A DNA stretch of 64,000 nucleotides from Martinezella rhizogenes (GCF_027460065.1 NZ_JAPYZZ010000007.1:310001-374000); one strand, 5' to 3'. Counted from the first letter of the stretch, positions 19,332 through 29,640 are shown. The notes: generated from the sequence alone by a model not told the origin. Translations and numbers: made by a program.

Positions 19332-21488
19332 TCAAGCCTCGCCGGCCTTGTCGTCGCGGCGCAGCCACACCTTGTTGTCGTGAAACGCCGCGCCGCCATA
19401 GGGGGCGACGGCATCGGCACCGGTCAGAACATTGATGCCCTCGCCGTCCAGATGCGCCTTGTTCGGCCACAGGCCCTCGGCAATCAGCACACCCGGCCTT
19501 GCGCCCTCCACGATCTTCGCATGCAGACGCACTTCGCCGCGTATATTGCCGATACGGACGATATCACCATCCGCAATATTGTTGCGGACAGCATCCTCGG
19601 GACAGACCATCAATTCCGGACGGCCTTCCTTCTGCACGGAGGTTTTAGTTTCCGCGAAGGTGGAATTCAGGAAGTTGCGCGCCGGTGACGTCGCCAGCCG
19701 GAAGGGATGGTCCGCATCCGCAACCTCGATGACATCAACCTGATCCGGAAATTTCGGAAACTCGGAGACAGGCCCCATCACACCGATGTTTTTCGGCGGC
19801 TTGTTCGGAGAAGGTCCGGTTGCCCATTCCGGGCTGAAGCGGAATTTGCCGTCGCCATAACCAAAGCCCTCGAGATAATGCGCCACCTCGAAGGGCGGCT
19901 GCGCATCGATCCACTTCTCTTCCGCCAGCGTGTCGAAATCGCCCCAGCCACTGGTTCTCAGCATACGATCAACATGCTCGCGGGCAGAAAGGCCGAAGCC
20001 CGGCATGTGGTCTATACCGAGGCGCTTTGCCAGTTCCTCGATGACGAAGAGGTTGGTGCGCACCGTTTCCGGTGGCTCCACCAGTTTGGGGCCGAGCAGA
20101 ATGTGGTTCTGGCCGCCGGCGCGATAGATATCGTCATGTTCGAGGAACATGGTGGCGGGCATCACGATATCGGCCACCTCGGCCGTTTCCGTCATGAACT
20201 GCTCATGCACCGCAACGAAGAGATCGTCGCGCAGGAACCCCTGTTTTACCAGCCGCTGTTCAGGCGCTACATTAACGGGATTGGTATTCTGGATCAGCAG
20301 CGCCGTCACCGGGCCGCCATGGCGCAGCGCTTCCGCGTCGCCCGTCAGCACGCGGCCGATCTGCGATTGGTCGAGCTGGCGCACATCAGGGTCGGCGTAA
20401 GAACTGCCCATCAGCTCCGCCTTGTTGAGCCTGAAGATATCGCCATTATTGTGGAAGGCGCCGCCGCCCTCATATTGCCAGGAGCCGAGAACCGTGGCGA
20501 TGGAAAGCGCCGCATGCATGGCGACTGCGCCATTGCGCTGGCGGGCAAACCCGTAACCCAGCCGGAAGAAGGTCTTTTTCGTCGTGCCGACCAGCCGCGC
20601 GAAAGCTTCGATCTCTTCTACCGAAAGGCCGGTGATTTCGGATGCCCATTGCGGCGTCTTCGACTTCAGATGCGCTTCGAGCCCCGCCGGATCGTCGGCG
20701 AAACGCGCCATGTAGTCGCGGTCGGCATAACCGTCGCGGAAGGCGATGTGCATGACGGCGCAGGCCAGTGCGGCATCCGTACCGGGCCGGACGACAAGGC
20801 GCATATCCGCCTGTTTCATGGTCGGATTGTCATAAATATCGACAACGACGATCTTCGCACCACGCTCCTTGCGGGCTTTCACCGCATGGGTCATGACGTT
20901 GACCTGGGTGGCGACCGCATTGGTGCCCCAGATGACGACGACATCGGCCTTGCCGATCTCGCGCGGATCTGGCCCACGCAGTGCGCCGGTGCCCATCACA
21001 TAGCCTGTCCAGGCCATGTTGGTGCAGATCGAACCGAAGAAGCCCGAATATTTCCTGGCGTGGCGCAGCCGCTCGATGGAATCGCGCTGCACCTGCCCCA
21101 TGGTGCCAGCGTAAAAATAGGGCCAGATGGCCTCCGCACCATGGCGGGCTTCCGCCTTGACGAAAGCGTCGGCCACCTCGTCCAGCGCCGCTTCCCAGGA
21201 AATCTCCTGCCAGTCGCCTGCCCCTTTTGCACCCTTGCGGCGCTTCGGCGTCAGCAAACGACCGGGATGGTAGATGCGCTCGGAATAACGCGCCACCTTG
21301 GCGCAGATGACGCCGGCGGTATATGTATTGGCATTGGCGCCGCGCACGCGGCCGATGCGGCCATCGGCATTGATATCGACCTCCAGCGCGCAGGCGCTCG
21401 GACAGTCATGGGGACAGACCGTGTGTTCGATACGGACTTCGGCCCGGGAGGCGGCTTTTTCAGCGGAAATCGGGGTCGCAACGTTCAT
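19332..21488 (-). CDS. Molybdopterin-dependent oxidoreductase with an N-terminal [4Fe-4S] site
   Basis: A 718-residue enzyme of the DMSO reductase family (BisC/formate dehydrogenase-like). The N-terminal iron-sulfur motif is HTVCPHDCPSACALEV followed by GVICAK, giving four cysteines. Molybdopterin-binding blocks include VVIWGTNAVATQVNV, GSWQYEGGGAFHN and the C-terminal molydopterin dinucleotide-binding domain with LATSPARNFLNSTFAET. No twin-arginine signal is seen, so it is probably cytoplasmic. No partner subunit is adjacent, and the substrate is unknown. The ATG at 21488 precedes the first conserved residues; in-frame starts to 21563 exist. The cofactor genes moaD-moaE lie about 10 kb away. 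Confidence 0.86.
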   Translation of the reverse strand: MNVATPISAEKAASRAEVRIEHTVCPHDCPSACALEVDINADGRIGRVRGANANTYTAGVICAKVARYSERIYHPGRLLTPKRRKGAKGAGDWQEISWEAALDEVADAFVKAEARHGAEAIWPYFYAGTMGQVQRDSIERLRHARKYSGFFGSICTNMAWTGYVMGTGALRGPDPREIGKADVVVIWGTNAVATQVNVMTHAVKARKERGAKIVVVDIYDNPTMKQADMRLVVRPGTDAALACAVMHIAFRDGYADRDYMARFADDPAGLEAHLKSKTPQWASEITGLSVEEIEAFARLVGTTKKTFFRLGYGFARQRNGAVAMHAALSIATVLGSWQYEGGGAFHNNGDIFRLNKAELMGSSYADPDVRQLDQSQIGRVLTGDAEALRHGGPVTALLIQNTNPVNVAPEQRLVKQGFLRDDLFVAVHEQFMTETAEVADIVMPATMFLEHDDIYRAGGQNHILLGPKLVEPPETVRTNLFVIEELAKRLGIDHMPGFGLSAREHVDRMLRTSGWGDFDTLAEEKWIDAQPPFEVAHYLEGFGYGDGKFRFSPEWATGPSPNKPPKNIGVMGPVSEFPKFPDQVDVIEVADADHPFRLATSPARNFLNSTFAETKTSVQKEGRPELMVCPEDAVRNNIADGDIVRIGNIRGEVRLHAKIVEGARPGVLIAEGLWPNKAHLDGEGINVLTGADAVAPYGGAAFHDNKVWLRRDDKAGEA

Positions 21489-21595
21489 GTCTTTTGTATA
21501 TTGCATCAACGATGCGGCAAAAAGGCCGAAGTGACGTCCATCAAGAATATTCATCCTGACCATTCCTCCGGATAAACGGCAAGCGAGACATATCC

Positions 21596-22459
21596 ATGAA
21601 CTACCGCCACATTTATCACGCCGGCAATTTCGCGGATGTCCTCAAACATGCCGTTCTCGCCCGCCTCGTGCGTTATCTCCAGAATAAGGACAAGGCGTTT
21701 CGGGTGCTGGACACCCATGCCGGCATCGGGCTTTACGACCTCTCCTCGGAAGAGGCACAGAAAACCGGCGAATGGCAGACCGGCATCGGCAAGCTGATGG
21801 AAGCCGACCTGCCCGCCCCCATCGCCGAATTGCTGGAGCCCTATCTTGCCGCCGTCAGGGAGCTTAACCCGCAAGGCGGCATGCAATTTTATCCCGGCTC
21901 GCCGAAACTCGCACGCATGCTGTTCCGTCCGCAGGACCGGCTTTCGGCCATGGAACTGCATCCGGACGACGCACGCGCCCTGTCTCGTCTGTTCGAGGGG
22001 GATTATCAGGTTCGCATCACCGAGCTGGATGGCTGGCTGTCGCTCGGCGCACATCTGCCGCCCAAGGAAAAGCGCGGCCTCATCCTCGTCGATCCGCCTT
22101 TCGAGCTTGAGAACGAATATCAGCGGCTGGCAGATGGTCTGAACAAGGCTTACCGGCGGTTTTCAACCGGCACCTATTGCCTGTGGTATCCGTTGAAAAA
22201 AGGCGCGCCGATCAGGGATTTCCATGAACGGCTGCAATCCTTCGATATTCCGAAGATGCTGTGTGCGGAACTATCCGTCAAAAGCGACCGGCTCGAGGGC
22301 TTGAGCGGTTCGGGCCTCATCGTCGTCAACCCGCCCTATACGCTGAAGGACGAGCTGCACACGCTGCTGCCCTTCCTGAAAACGGTGATGGCGCAGGACC
22401 GGTACGCATCACACCGCGCCTTCTGGCTGCGCGGCGAGGAGAAGCCGGAAGAGGATTGA
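21596..22459 (+). CDS. rlmJ: 23S rRNA (adenine(2030)-N6)-methyltransferase
   Basis: A 287-residue SAM-dependent methyltransferase that modifies A2030 (E. coli numbering) of 23S rRNA. It begins with the family signature MNYRHIYHAGNFADVLKH. The SAM-binding region is FRVLDTHAGIGLYDL, and the catalytic N6-methyltransferase motif is DPPFE (about residues 165-169), a variant of DPPY. The length fits the RlmJ family. It is convergent with the YbhN-like membrane protein gene, with four bases between the two stops. Confidence 0.93.
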   Translation: MNYRHIYHAGNFADVLKHAVLARLVRYLQNKDKAFRVLDTHAGIGLYDLSSEEAQKTGEWQTGIGKLMEADLPAPIAELLEPYLAAVRELNPQGGMQFYPGSPKLARMLFRPQDRLSAMELHPDDARALSRLFEGDYQVRITELDGWLSLGAHLPPKEKRGLILVDPPFELENEYQRLADGLNKAYRRFSTGTYCLWYPLKKGAPIRDFHERLQSFDIPKMLCAELSVKSDRLEGLSGSGLIVVNPPYTLKDELHTLLPFLKTVMAQDRYASHRAFWLRGEEKPEED

Positions 22460-22463
22460 GGTT

Positions 22464-23411
22464 CTACCGCAACCCTTCCCGCTTCTGCGCCTGCGCAAGC
22501 TGTGATCGTTCGAAGAACAGGATCACGAACAGCGCCATGATAAAGGGAATGATGAGGTAGAACAGGCGGAACACCAGAAGTGCGGCAATGACATCCGCTG
22601 GGTTCATATCCGGCAGGCCGGTAACGAAGACCAGTTCCAGCACGCCGAGCCCGCCCGGCGCATGCGAGATGAGCGCGGCCGAAAAAGACACCAGAAAAAT
22701 GCCGAGAATGACCATGTAACCGGGATTCCCGGCCTCCGGCAGGGCAAAATAGATGATGCCAGCCGCGCCGATCAACTCGATCGGGCCGATGACGAGCTGT
22801 TGCGCCACCAGCTTCGGCGCGGGGTAAGGCAGAACGAAGGAGCCGATTTTCAAGGGCTTCAGCCTGAGCAGGCTGCCGAGGACATAAAGGCTGACGAAGA
22901 GAAGCAGCACAATGCCCGTCGTCGTCGAGGCTTCGACGGGCAGGATGCCGGTAAACCGTTCGGTGATGTCAGGCTCGTATAGCAGCACCAGACCGATCAG
23001 CATGATCGTCCCAATGAGGAAGGTGAAGGAGCAAAGGCCGACGAGGACGCCCACCTCCGCAACGCTCAGCCCCTTGGACGTATAAGCCCGGTATCGCACC
23101 ACGGCACCCGAAAATACGGATGCCCCGACATTGTGGGACAGTGCATAGGTGGTGAAAGAGGTGAGCGTGATGAAGAACCAGTTCACCTTGCGGCCAAGAT
23201 GCTGCAGCGCGATGCGGTCGTAACCGGCGAGCGCGGCATAGGCCAGCAGGGTTGCAAGGCCCGAACACAGCCAGTCCCGCACACGAATGGCTTTCAGGCT
23301 GTCCCAGAGATCATCGAGCGACAGGCCACGCAATTCGTGGAAGAGCAACCAGGCGGAAAAACCGATCGTCGCGAAACCAACGACGGGCCAGATGTATTTT
23401 TTGAATTTCAT
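22464..23411 (-). CDS. YbhN/UPF0104-type flippase-like membrane protein
   Basis: A 315-residue membrane protein with about eight hydrophobic segments matching the lysylphosphatidylglycerol synthase transmembrane (MprF N-terminal, COG0392) family. Landmarks are YALSHNVGASVFSGAVVRYR after TM3 and ISHAPGGLGVLELVFV near TM7. It lacks the MprF catalytic domain, so it would act in lipid or polyprenol-linked transport rather than lipid aminoacylation. The substrate is unknown. It is divergent from the RNase T2 gene across 198 bases with no recognised signal. Confidence 0.82.
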   Translation of the reverse strand: MKFKKYIWPVVGFATIGFSAWLLFHELRGLSLDDLWDSLKAIRVRDWLCSGLATLLAYAALAGYDRIALQHLGRKVNWFFITLTSFTTYALSHNVGASVFSGAVVRYRAYTSKGLSVAEVGVLVGLCSFTFLIGTIMLIGLVLLYEPDITERFTGILPVEASTTTGIVLLLFVSLYVLGSLLRLKPLKIGSFVLPYPAPKLVAQQLVIGPIELIGAAGIIYFALPEAGNPGYMVILGIFLVSFSAALISHAPGGLGVLELVFVTGLPDMNPADVIAALLVFRLFYLIIPFIMALFVILFFERSQLAQAQKREGLR

Positions 23412-23609
23412 GCGGTCATGCCGCCTATTTCCCCCAACATCGCCCCAGCCCTGTTTCCGTCTTTCGCGGAAGATTCGCCAGACTCTATTCGTTATGCGGC
23501 GAAGCTTTCAACCTTTTTGCCCGTTTGCCTCGTTCACAAATTTATGTAAGACCGGATCATCGCCCGACGGCGATGTGAGGTGGTTCAGTTTCCGGGGAAC
23601 ATGCACCGA

Positions 23610-24368
23610 ATGAAACGTTATGCAGGTTTCATCGCCTTGGGTCTTCTTTCGCTTGCAGCACTGTGGTTTGCGCAGGAAAAACCCGTTTCGAAAGGACCGG
23701 AAACCGACCGGCAGACGCCAGTTCAGCAGCAATCCGCTGCACGCCCCCAGCAGAACGCAGCCCGGCAGAATGCGGACAATGCCCAACCCCCTCGTGGTAC
23801 GGGCTTCGATTTCTACGTGCTCTCCCTGTCCTGGTCGCCGGCATTCTGCGCCAGTTCCGAAGGTTCCGGCAACCGCCAGCAATGCGGCAGTGACAGGCGT
23901 TACGGTTTCGTGGTGCACGGGCTGTGGCCGCAGAACGAAAACGGCTATCCCGAATTCTGCAAAAGCAGCGAGCCGGAGCGGGTTCCGGACGCGATCGGCC
24001 GCAGCATGTTCGACATCATGCCGTCGATGGGCCTGATCGGCCACCAGTGGCGCAAGCACGGCGCCTGTTCCGGCCTGTCGCAGAAGGATTATTTTGCGGC
24101 GACACGGGCGGCGTTCCAGGCCATCAGGCTGCCGGGGAAAATTTCCTCCGGCGCGCAGACCAATACACTCTCCGCCGACGCCATCGAAACCGCCTTCACC
24201 GACGCCAATCCGGGCCTGTCGAAACGCGCCGTCTCGATCAGCTGCGACGGCAGGCGCCTTGAGGAAGTGCGCATCTGCCTCAACAAGGACATGACATTTC
24301 GCGATTGCCCTGAACTGGACCGCAAAGGCTGCCGCGCCAGCGCCACCGAGATCATACCCATACGCTGA
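23610..24368 (+). CDS. Secreted or periplasmic ribonuclease T2
   Basis: A 252-residue RNase T2 family enzyme. A signal-anchor or signal peptide (residues 4-22) is followed by a low-complexity linker rich in Gln, Pro and Asn to about residue 60, then the catalytic domain. Both active-site boxes are intact: CAS1 as GFVVHGLWPQ and CAS2 as GHQWRKHGACSG, supplying the catalytic histidines. Eight or more cysteines suggest periplasmic disulfides. Starts at 23601 or 23610 are possible; a GGGGAA ribosome-like site is better spaced for 23610. It probably degrades external or periplasmic RNA. Confidence 0.9.
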   Translation: MKRYAGFIALGLLSLAALWFAQEKPVSKGPETDRQTPVQQQSAARPQQNAARQNADNAQPPRGTGFDFYVLSLSWSPAFCASSEGSGNRQQCGSDRRYGFVVHGLWPQNENGYPEFCKSSEPERVPDAIGRSMFDIMPSMGLIGHQWRKHGACSGLSQKDYFAATRAAFQAIRLPGKISSGAQTNTLSADAIETAFTDANPGLSKRAVSISCDGRRLEEVRICLNKDMTFRDCPELDRKGCRASATEIIPIR

Positions 24369-24399
24369 TTACCCCCTATCAACCCCATAGGACCCGACC

Positions 24400-24996
24400 A
24401 TGGAACTGCTTTATTCGCCCGCCTCCCCTTACTCCGCCAAGGTGCGCATGGCCGCCCGCCATCTCGACATCGATGTCACCTCCGTGCGCGTCGATACCAA
24501 TGCCGAGCCGGCCACGCTGATGGACAACAATCCGCTCGGCAAAATCCCGGTCCTGCTGCTGGACGAAGGCGGCTCGGTCTATGACAGTGTAGCGATCATG
24601 CATTATCTCGACCGCCTTTCGGGCGGCAAGCTTTACCCCAAGAAGAACGGCAAGCGCACCGAAGCGGAAATCCTGGAAGCGCTGTGCGACGGCATCATGG
24701 ATTGCCTGCTCGCCATCGTTTACGAGCGGCGTTTCCGCCCGGAAGACAAGATCCACCAGCCGTGGATCGACAAGCAGTGGAGCAAGGTGGTTCGCGGGCT
24801 CGATCATCTCAACGCCAACCTGCCTAAAACTGGCAAGAAGCTGCATGGCGGCCATTTCGCCCTTGCGGCGATGATCGGTTATCTCGACCTGCGTTTTGCC
24901 GGTGAGTGGGCCGAGGGACGCGATGCGCTAGCAGCGTGGCCAGAAACCTTCAGCAAGCGTTTCGACGCCTATGCGGAAATGAAGGCTGCGGCCTAA
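24400..24996 (+). CDS. Glutathione S-transferase family protein
   Basis: A 198-residue cytosolic GST. The thioredoxin-like N-terminal half has SPASPYSAKVRMAARHL, with an active-site serine region near residue 9, and NPLGKIPVLLLDEGGSVYDSVAIMHYLD, which includes the cis-Pro and the glutathione gamma-Glu-binding Asp-Ser pair. The all-helical C-terminal half contains HFALAAMIGYLDLRF. The substrate is unknown. It is followed by a strong bidirectional terminator shared with the AopB-type gene. Confidence 0.86.
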   Translation: MELLYSPASPYSAKVRMAARHLDIDVTSVRVDTNAEPATLMDNNPLGKIPVLLLDEGGSVYDSVAIMHYLDRLSGGKLYPKKNGKRTEAEILEALCDGIMDCLLAIVYERRFRPEDKIHQPWIDKQWSKVVRGLDHLNANLPKTGKKLHGGHFALAAMIGYLDLRFAGEWAEGRDALAAWPETFSKRFDAYAEMKAAA

Positions 24997-25064
24997 ACCC
25001 GCCAAACAAAACCGCCCGGTTCTTTCCGCCGGGCGTCAAGGCGATGGCAAATCACAGAAACAAA

Positions 25065-25092
25065 AAAAGCCGGGGCGTAAACCCCGGCTTTT
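25065..25092. terminator. Bidirectional rho-independent terminator
   Basis: AAAAGCCGGGG (25065-25075) pairs perfectly with CCCCGGCTTTT (25082-25092) around a 6-base loop. A-runs on the left and T-runs on the right make it work for the GST gene on the plus strand and the outer-membrane protein gene on the minus strand. A second GC hairpin without a T-run lies at 25013-25035. Confidence 0.85.
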
Positions 25093-25113
25093 CCTTGACC
25101 GATCCGAGAAGGA

Positions 25114-25770
25114 TCAGAACTTGACGCCGATACCGGCCTTGACCGAGTGATCGTCGAAACCACGCGAGAAGGCGTCGTTGCCGAGCGTGTAGTCCTTCTT
25201 CTGGTAATCGCTGTAGCGATATTCCAGACGAGCAGTGATGTTGTCGGTCACCATGGCTTCAACACCGGCACCAACCGTGTAACCGAGAGCCGTGGCGCTG
25301 TCCTTGTTGACGCCGTCACGAACCTTGTTGTCGGAGACAGCAAGACCGGCCGTACCATAAAGCAGGAACGGGTTCATGTCGTAACCGACGCGGCCACGCA
25401 GCGAGCCGTTGACGCCCTGCTTGCCTTCGACGGCGCGACCGGCAACCGTACCGGCGGAGCCCTTCTCGTCGCCCATGTTCACGTCTGCTTCAGCACCGTA
25501 AACGATCTGGCCGCTCTGCATGTTGTAACCACCATAGACGCCGCCACCGAAGCCCTTGGCGTCACGGCCGTCATTGCTGGAGCTGAAACGGCCCCAGTCA
25601 TAGTTGACCGTACCACCGAGGTAGGCGCCGGACCAATCCTTGACCGCGGCGGGCTGGTCGTAGGCTACCGGTGCCTGCGGCACTTCATTTACGGCGTCGG
25701 CGGCGTGAGCAGCCGAAAAACCGGCGGCTGCCATGGTCGAAGCCATAAGGGTTGCTACGAAAATACGCAT
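25114..25770 (-). CDS. aopB: AopB/RopB-type outer membrane beta-barrel protein
   Basis: A 218-residue Omp25/31-type barrel. A signal peptide (cleavage about residue 23, after SAAHA) is followed by a short acidic linker and the barrel, with WSGAYLGGTVNYDWG, GGGVYGGYNMQSG and NITARLEYRYSDYQ. The last residue is Phe, as needed for BAM-dependent assembly. AAGGAG lies 7 bases before the ATG. Agrobacterium AopB is acid-inducible and surface exposed, and its regulation is linked to ChvG/ChvI; the symbol is assigned from similarity and gene context and could belong to a close paralogue. It is monocistronic, ending at a bidirectional terminator. Confidence 0.85.
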   Translation of the reverse strand: MRIFVATLMASTMAAAGFSAAHAADAVNEVPQAPVAYDQPAAVKDWSGAYLGGTVNYDWGRFSSSNDGRDAKGFGGGVYGGYNMQSGQIVYGAEADVNMGDEKGSAGTVAGRAVEGKQGVNGSLRGRVGYDMNPFLLYGTAGLAVSDNKVRDGVNKDSATALGYTVGAGVEAMVTDNITARLEYRYSDYQKKDYTLGNDAFSRGFDDHSVKAGIGVKF

Positions 25771-26118
25771 GTTATTCTCCTTTCAGGACCGCTCTGCACT
25801 CAAAACATTGTTTTCAGACGCGGTAAAATCGTCGGGTTAATTTGCCCCTCTGGAAACTGAACTTGATGGGAGAATGCGGAGATCAAAGAGCCAAAATGTG
25901 AATTGTTTGGGGCAGAGACGTGACTAGAATTAGACGTTGCCTAATTGCAACAAGGGTTTTATTAACCCTAATAGAAGCCTAACCAGCAATAGATCGCCTT
26001 TAAACTTAGTTATATTCAAATTAAACCGAAATTGCATTGTGAATAAAAAATCGCCCAATTCTTTTGGGGCTGAGTGACAGCTTGCGATTTGCATTTATAT
26101 CCAGCAAATAGGGCGTGT
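25771..26118. other. AT-rich intergenic region upstream of aopB and the SDR gene
   Basis: This divergent region of 348 bases contains the aopB ribosome site and a long AT-rich stretch (25860-26110). An inverted repeat AGGGTT (25953-25958) and AACCCT (25964-25969) with a 5-base spacer could be an operator. No coding frame is convincing. The 5' leader of aopB or its response-regulator sites would be expected here, but no ChvI site could be assigned by eye. Confidence 0.4.
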
Positions 26119-26907
26119 ATGAGCAAATGCAGGTCCGCCGTGAAAGAACATATACCGAAGACAGTCTTGATAACGGGCGCCGCCCGCCGGCTTGGGCGGG
26201 CAATCGCCACCGATCTCGCAGCCCACGGCTTTGCGATTGCCGTCCATGCCAATGAATCCATGGCGCAGGCGGAGGAATTCGCTAACGAAATAAGGCAGAA
26301 AGGTGGCAGAGCCGCTGCCGTTCAGGCGGATCTGACACAATCTGCGCCCACCATGGCGCTCGTCGAAAAGGCCGCCGCCGCGCTTGGCCCGATCGGTGTC
26401 GTCGTCAATAATGCGTCGGTTTTTCTCGCCGATACCGCCGAAACGCCCGATCCGGCCGTTTTCGATGCCCATTTCGCGGTGCATGTGCGGGCCCCTTCCC
26501 TCATCGCCGCCGCCTTTGTCGCGCAACTGCCTGCCGATAAATCCGGGCTGATCGTCAATATCATCGACCAGCGTGTGCTTGCGCTCACGCCGCGTTTTTA
26601 TTCCTACACGCTTTCAAAATCGGCGCTGTGGACCGCCACACGGACCATGGCGCAGAGCTTTGCGCCGCGCGTGCGGGTCAATGCCATCGGGCCCGGCCCC
26701 ACCTTCAAAAGCGAAAGACAGGCGCCCCAGGACTTTCAGGCGCAGATCGACGGCCTTATATTAAAGCGTGGTCCCGCGCCGGATGAGTTCGGCCAGACGA
26801 TTCGCTTTCTTTATGATACGCCGTCGGTCACCGGACAAATGATCGCGCTCGACGGCGGCCAGCACCTTGGCTGGGAAACCCCTGACGTGGCGGAGATAAA
26901 TGAATGA
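26119..26907 (+). CDS. Short-chain dehydrogenase/reductase, pteridine reductase-like
   Basis: A 262-residue SDR. The Rossmann glycine motif is [25 protein letters not shown] is the NNAG-equivalent, and the catalytic Tyr-x3-Lys is [17 protein letters not shown] resembles FolM and pteridine reductases, so a dihydropteridine or dihydrofolate substrate is possible but unproven. The C-terminal segment [17 protein letters not shown] is typical. The ATG at 26119 was chosen for its position just before the conserved fold. It overlaps uvrC by four bases (ATGA), which implies a shared transcript. Confidence 0.88.
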   Translation: MSKCRSAVKEHIPKTVLITGAARRLGRAIATDLAAHGFAIAVHANESMAQAEEFANEIRQKGGRAAAVQADLTQSAPTMALVEKAAAALGPIGVVVNNASVFLADTAETPDPAVFDAHFAVHVRAPSLIAAAFVAQLPADKSGLIVNIIDQRVLALTPRFYSYTLSKSALWTATRTMAQSFAPRVRVNAIGPGPTFKSERQAPQDFQAQIDGLILKRGPAPDEFGQTIRFLYDTPSVTGQMIALDGGQHLGWETPDVAEINE

Positions 26908-28949
26908 ACGGAAAGAAGCTGCCTGATGGCGGTATTCTGTTCGATGAAACCGACGACGAAGACGACGATGCCAACCTTGCCGCAACAGATTCGGCCGAGG
27001 CGTCGGGCAGCGTTGCCGGCATGGACTGGAATGCGGGCTGGAAGAACGAATCCGGCCTGAAGGGCATGGATCTCATCGGCGAATTCGTCAAACACTTGCC
27101 GAATTCGCCGGGTGTCTACCGCATGTTCAACGAGGCCGGTGACGTTCTTTACGTCGGCAAGGCACGCTCGCTGAAGAAACGTGTCGGCAACTATGCGCAG
27201 GGCCGCGTGCATTCCAACCGCATCGCCCAGATGGTGCGTTTCACCACCCATATGGAATTCGTCACCACCCGCACGGAGACCGAGGCGCTTCTCTTGGAAG
27301 CGAATCTGATCAAACGTTTACGTCCGCGCTTTAACGTGCTTTTGCGTGACGACAAGTCGTTTCCCTATATTCTGATTACCGCCGACAATCGCGCGCCGGC
27401 GATTTTCAAACATCGCGGCGCGAGAGCGCGCAAGGGCGATTATTTCGGCCCCTTTGCGTCGGCTGGTGCCGTCGGCCGCACGATCAATTCGCTACAGCGC
27501 GCCTTTTTGATCCGCACCTGCACCGACAGCGTGTTCGAGACCCGCACCCGTCCTTGTCTTCTTTATCAAATCAAGCGCTGTTCCGGCCCCTGTACGCATG
27601 AGATCAGCGATCAGGGGTATGAAGAACTCGTCAAGGAAGCCAAGGATTTCCTGTCCGGCAAAAGCCAGAGCGTCAAGACTGCGATTGCGCGGCAGATGAA
27701 TGAGGCGGCAGAGGACCTCGATTTCGAGCGCGCCGCGGTTTATCGCGACCGGCTGGCAGCGCTGTCGCACGTCCAGAGCCATCAGGGCATCAATCCCGCC
27801 GGCATCGAGGAAGCGGATGTCTTTGCCATCCACCATGAAGGCGGAATTTCCTGCATTCAGGTGTTCTTTTTCCGCACCGGCCAGAACTGGGGCAACCGCG
27901 CCTATTTCCCGAAGGCCGATCCTTCCCTGCCCGGCTCGGAAATCCTCAACGCCTTCCTCGCGCAGTTTTACGACGACAAGCCCGTGCCGAAGCAGATCCT
28001 GCTGTCCGAAACGGTGGAAGAACAGGAGCTGCTGGCCGCGGCACTTGGCGAAAAGGCCGGGCACAGGGTCACGATCAGCGTGCCGCAACGCGGCGAGAAA
28101 AAGGACATTACCGACCATGTTCTGGCCAATGCCCGTGAGGCGCATGGCCGCAAGCTGGCGGAAACCTCATCTCAGGCGCGACTGCTGAAAGGTTTTGCGG
28201 AGACCTTCGGTCTTTCCAACGTGCCGCGCCGCATCGAGATTTACGATAACTCGCACATCATGGGCACCAATGCAGTCGGTGGCATGGTGGTGGCGGGGCC
28301 GGAAGGTTTCGTCAAAAACCAGTATCGCAAGTTCAACATCAAATCGACCGACATCACCCCCGGCGACGACTTCGGCATGATGCGCGAGGTGATGACCCGT
28401 CGCTTTTCGCGCCTGTTGAAAGAAGAAGGCAAGCCCGACCGCGAACGGACGCCGACACCGGAAGAAGCCGCCGACCTGCCCTTCCCCGCCTGGCCGGATG
28501 TAATCCTGATCGATGGTGGTCAGGGCCAGATGACGGCGGTGCGGGCCATTCTCGACGAACTCGGCATTCGCGACTGTGTGACGGCCATCGGCGTGGCGAA
28601 GGGTGTGGACCGCGAGGCGGGCCGCGAGCGCTTCTTTGCGGATGGGCGCAGCGATTTTTCCCTGCCGCCGCGCGATCCCGTGCTTTATTTCATCCAGCGT
28701 ATGCGCGACGAGGCCCACCGATTCGCCATCGGCTCACACCGGGCGCGTCGCAAGAAGGAAATGGTGCGCAATCCGCTGGATGAAATCTCAGGGATAGGTC
28801 CGGGCCGCAAGCGCTCCCTGTTGCAACATTTCGGCACCGCCAAGGCGGTTTCCCGTGCCGGCCTCAACGATCTGATGAATGTTACCGGCATTTCCGAGAC
28901 GGTGGCGCGACAAATTTACAATCACTTCCACGAGAGCGGCGGCGATTGA
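26904..28949 (+). CDS. uvrC: Excinuclease ABC subunit C
   Basis: A 681-residue nuclease that makes both incisions in nucleotide excision repair with UvrA and UvrB. It has a GIY-YIG domain ([19 protein letters not shown], about residues 70-150), a UvrB-interacting UVR segment ([19 protein letters not shown]), the RNase H-like 3'-nuclease core ([10 protein letters not shown] and LIDGGQGQM), and a C-terminal helix-hairpin-helix pair ([26 protein letters not shown]). The first 60 residues are an acidic extension longer than in E. coli, as in other rhizobia. It starts inside the SDR stop. Confidence 0.97.
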   Translation: MNGKKLPDGGILFDETDDEDDDANLAATDSAEASGSVAGMDWNAGWKNESGLKGMDLIGEFVKHLPNSPGVYRMFNEAGDVLYVGKARSLKKRVGNYAQGRVHSNRIAQMVRFTTHMEFVTTRTETEALLLEANLIKRLRPRFNVLLRDDKSFPYILITADNRAPAIFKHRGARARKGDYFGPFASAGAVGRTINSLQRAFLIRTCTDSVFETRTRPCLLYQIKRCSGPCTHEISDQGYEELVKEAKDFLSGKSQSVKTAIARQMNEAAEDLDFERAAVYRDRLAALSHVQSHQGINPAGIEEADVFAIHHEGGISCIQVFFFRTGQNWGNRAYFPKADPSLPGSEILNAFLAQFYDDKPVPKQILLSETVEEQELLAAALGEKAGHRVTISVPQRGEKKDITDHVLANAREAHGRKLAETSSQARLLKGFAETFGLSNVPRRIEIYDNSHIMGTNAVGGMVVAGPEGFVKNQYRKFNIKSTDITPGDDFGMMREVMTRRFSRLLKEEGKPDRERTPTPEEAADLPFPAWPDVILIDGGQGQMTAVRAILDELGIRDCVTAIGVAKGVDREAGRERFFADGRSDFSLPPRDPVLYFIQRMRDEAHRFAIGSHRARRKKEMVRNPLDEISGIGPGRKRSLLQHFGTAKAVSRAGLNDLMNVTGISETVARQIYNHFHESGGD

Positions 28950-29052
28950 TGCAGAACGGTGAGACCGAACTGCTAAAAAAACATAATGACGTGTTGACGC
29001 TATGCCCTAGCGGCGGCATCAAGACAGCTGATCTCAGACTGACAGGTTTCCC

Positions 29053-29640
29053 ATGGCTTCGCGCGCATACAGCATTCCCAACCTCCTGACCTATGGCCGT
29101 ATTCTCGCGGTTCCTGTCATTGTTTTGTGCTTTTTTATCGAAGGGAAGCTGGAAAGCTCGGATTTCGCGCGCTGGACGGCGCTCTGGCTGTTCATCATCG
29201 CCTCGCTGACCGATTTTCTAGATGGTTATCTGGCGCGCATCTGGAATCAGACGTCGAATATCGGCCGCATGCTGGACCCGATCGCCGACAAGCTGCTGGT
29301 CGCCTCCGTGCTGCTGTTGATGGCGGCGGATGGCACCATTGCCGGCTGGTCGCTCTGGGCTGCCATCACCATTCTCTGCCGCGAAATTCTGGTTTCCGGC
29401 CTGCGCGAATATCTGGCGGCGCTAAAGGTCAGCGTTCCCGTCACCCAGATCGCCAAATGGAAGACGACGATCCAGATGGTGGCCATCGCCTTCCTGCTTG
29501 CGGGTCCTGCGGGCGACAAGGTGCTGCCCTACACGACCGAAATGGGCATTACGCTTCTGTGGCTCGCCGCGGCGCTGACCATGTATACCGGTTATGATTA
29601 CTTCAAGGCGGGCCTCAAGCACATCGTGGACGAAGAATAA
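29053..29640 (+). CDS. pgsA: CDP-diacylglycerol-glycerol-3-phosphate 3-phosphatidyltransferase
   Basis: A 195-residue membrane enzyme that makes phosphatidylglycerol phosphate, the precursor of phosphatidylglycerol and cardiolipin. The CDP-alcohol phosphotransferase motif D-G-x2-A-R-x8-G-x3-D-x3-D is complete at about residues 58-81. It has four or more hydrophobic helices, and the N-terminus IPNLLTYGRILAVPVIVLC is family-typical. Its last base is shared with the moaD start (TAATG), so the two genes are translationally coupled. Confidence 0.95.
   Translation: MASRAYSIPNLLTYGRILAVPVIVLCFFIEGKLESSDFARWTALWLFIIASLTDFLDGYLARIWNQTSNIGRMLDPIADKLLVASVLLLMAADGTIAGWSLWAAITILCREILVSGLREYLAALKVSVPVTQIAKWKTTIQMVAIAFLLAGPAGDKVLPYTTEMGITLLWLAAALTMYTGYDYFKAGLKHIVDEE

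Noticed and set aside
19707..21575. 622-residue plus-strand open frame opposite the molybdopterin oxidoreductase
   Set aside because: The iron-sulfur and molybdopterin motifs are on the minus strand; the frame is a shadow.
25013..25035. Second terminator after the GST gene
   Set aside because: The hairpin CGCCCGG/CCGGGCG is sound but lacks a T-run, and a better terminator lies 30 bases on.
28994..29022. Promoter of pgsA starting TTGACG
   Set aside because: The -35-like element is good, but no acceptable -10 lies at the right distance.
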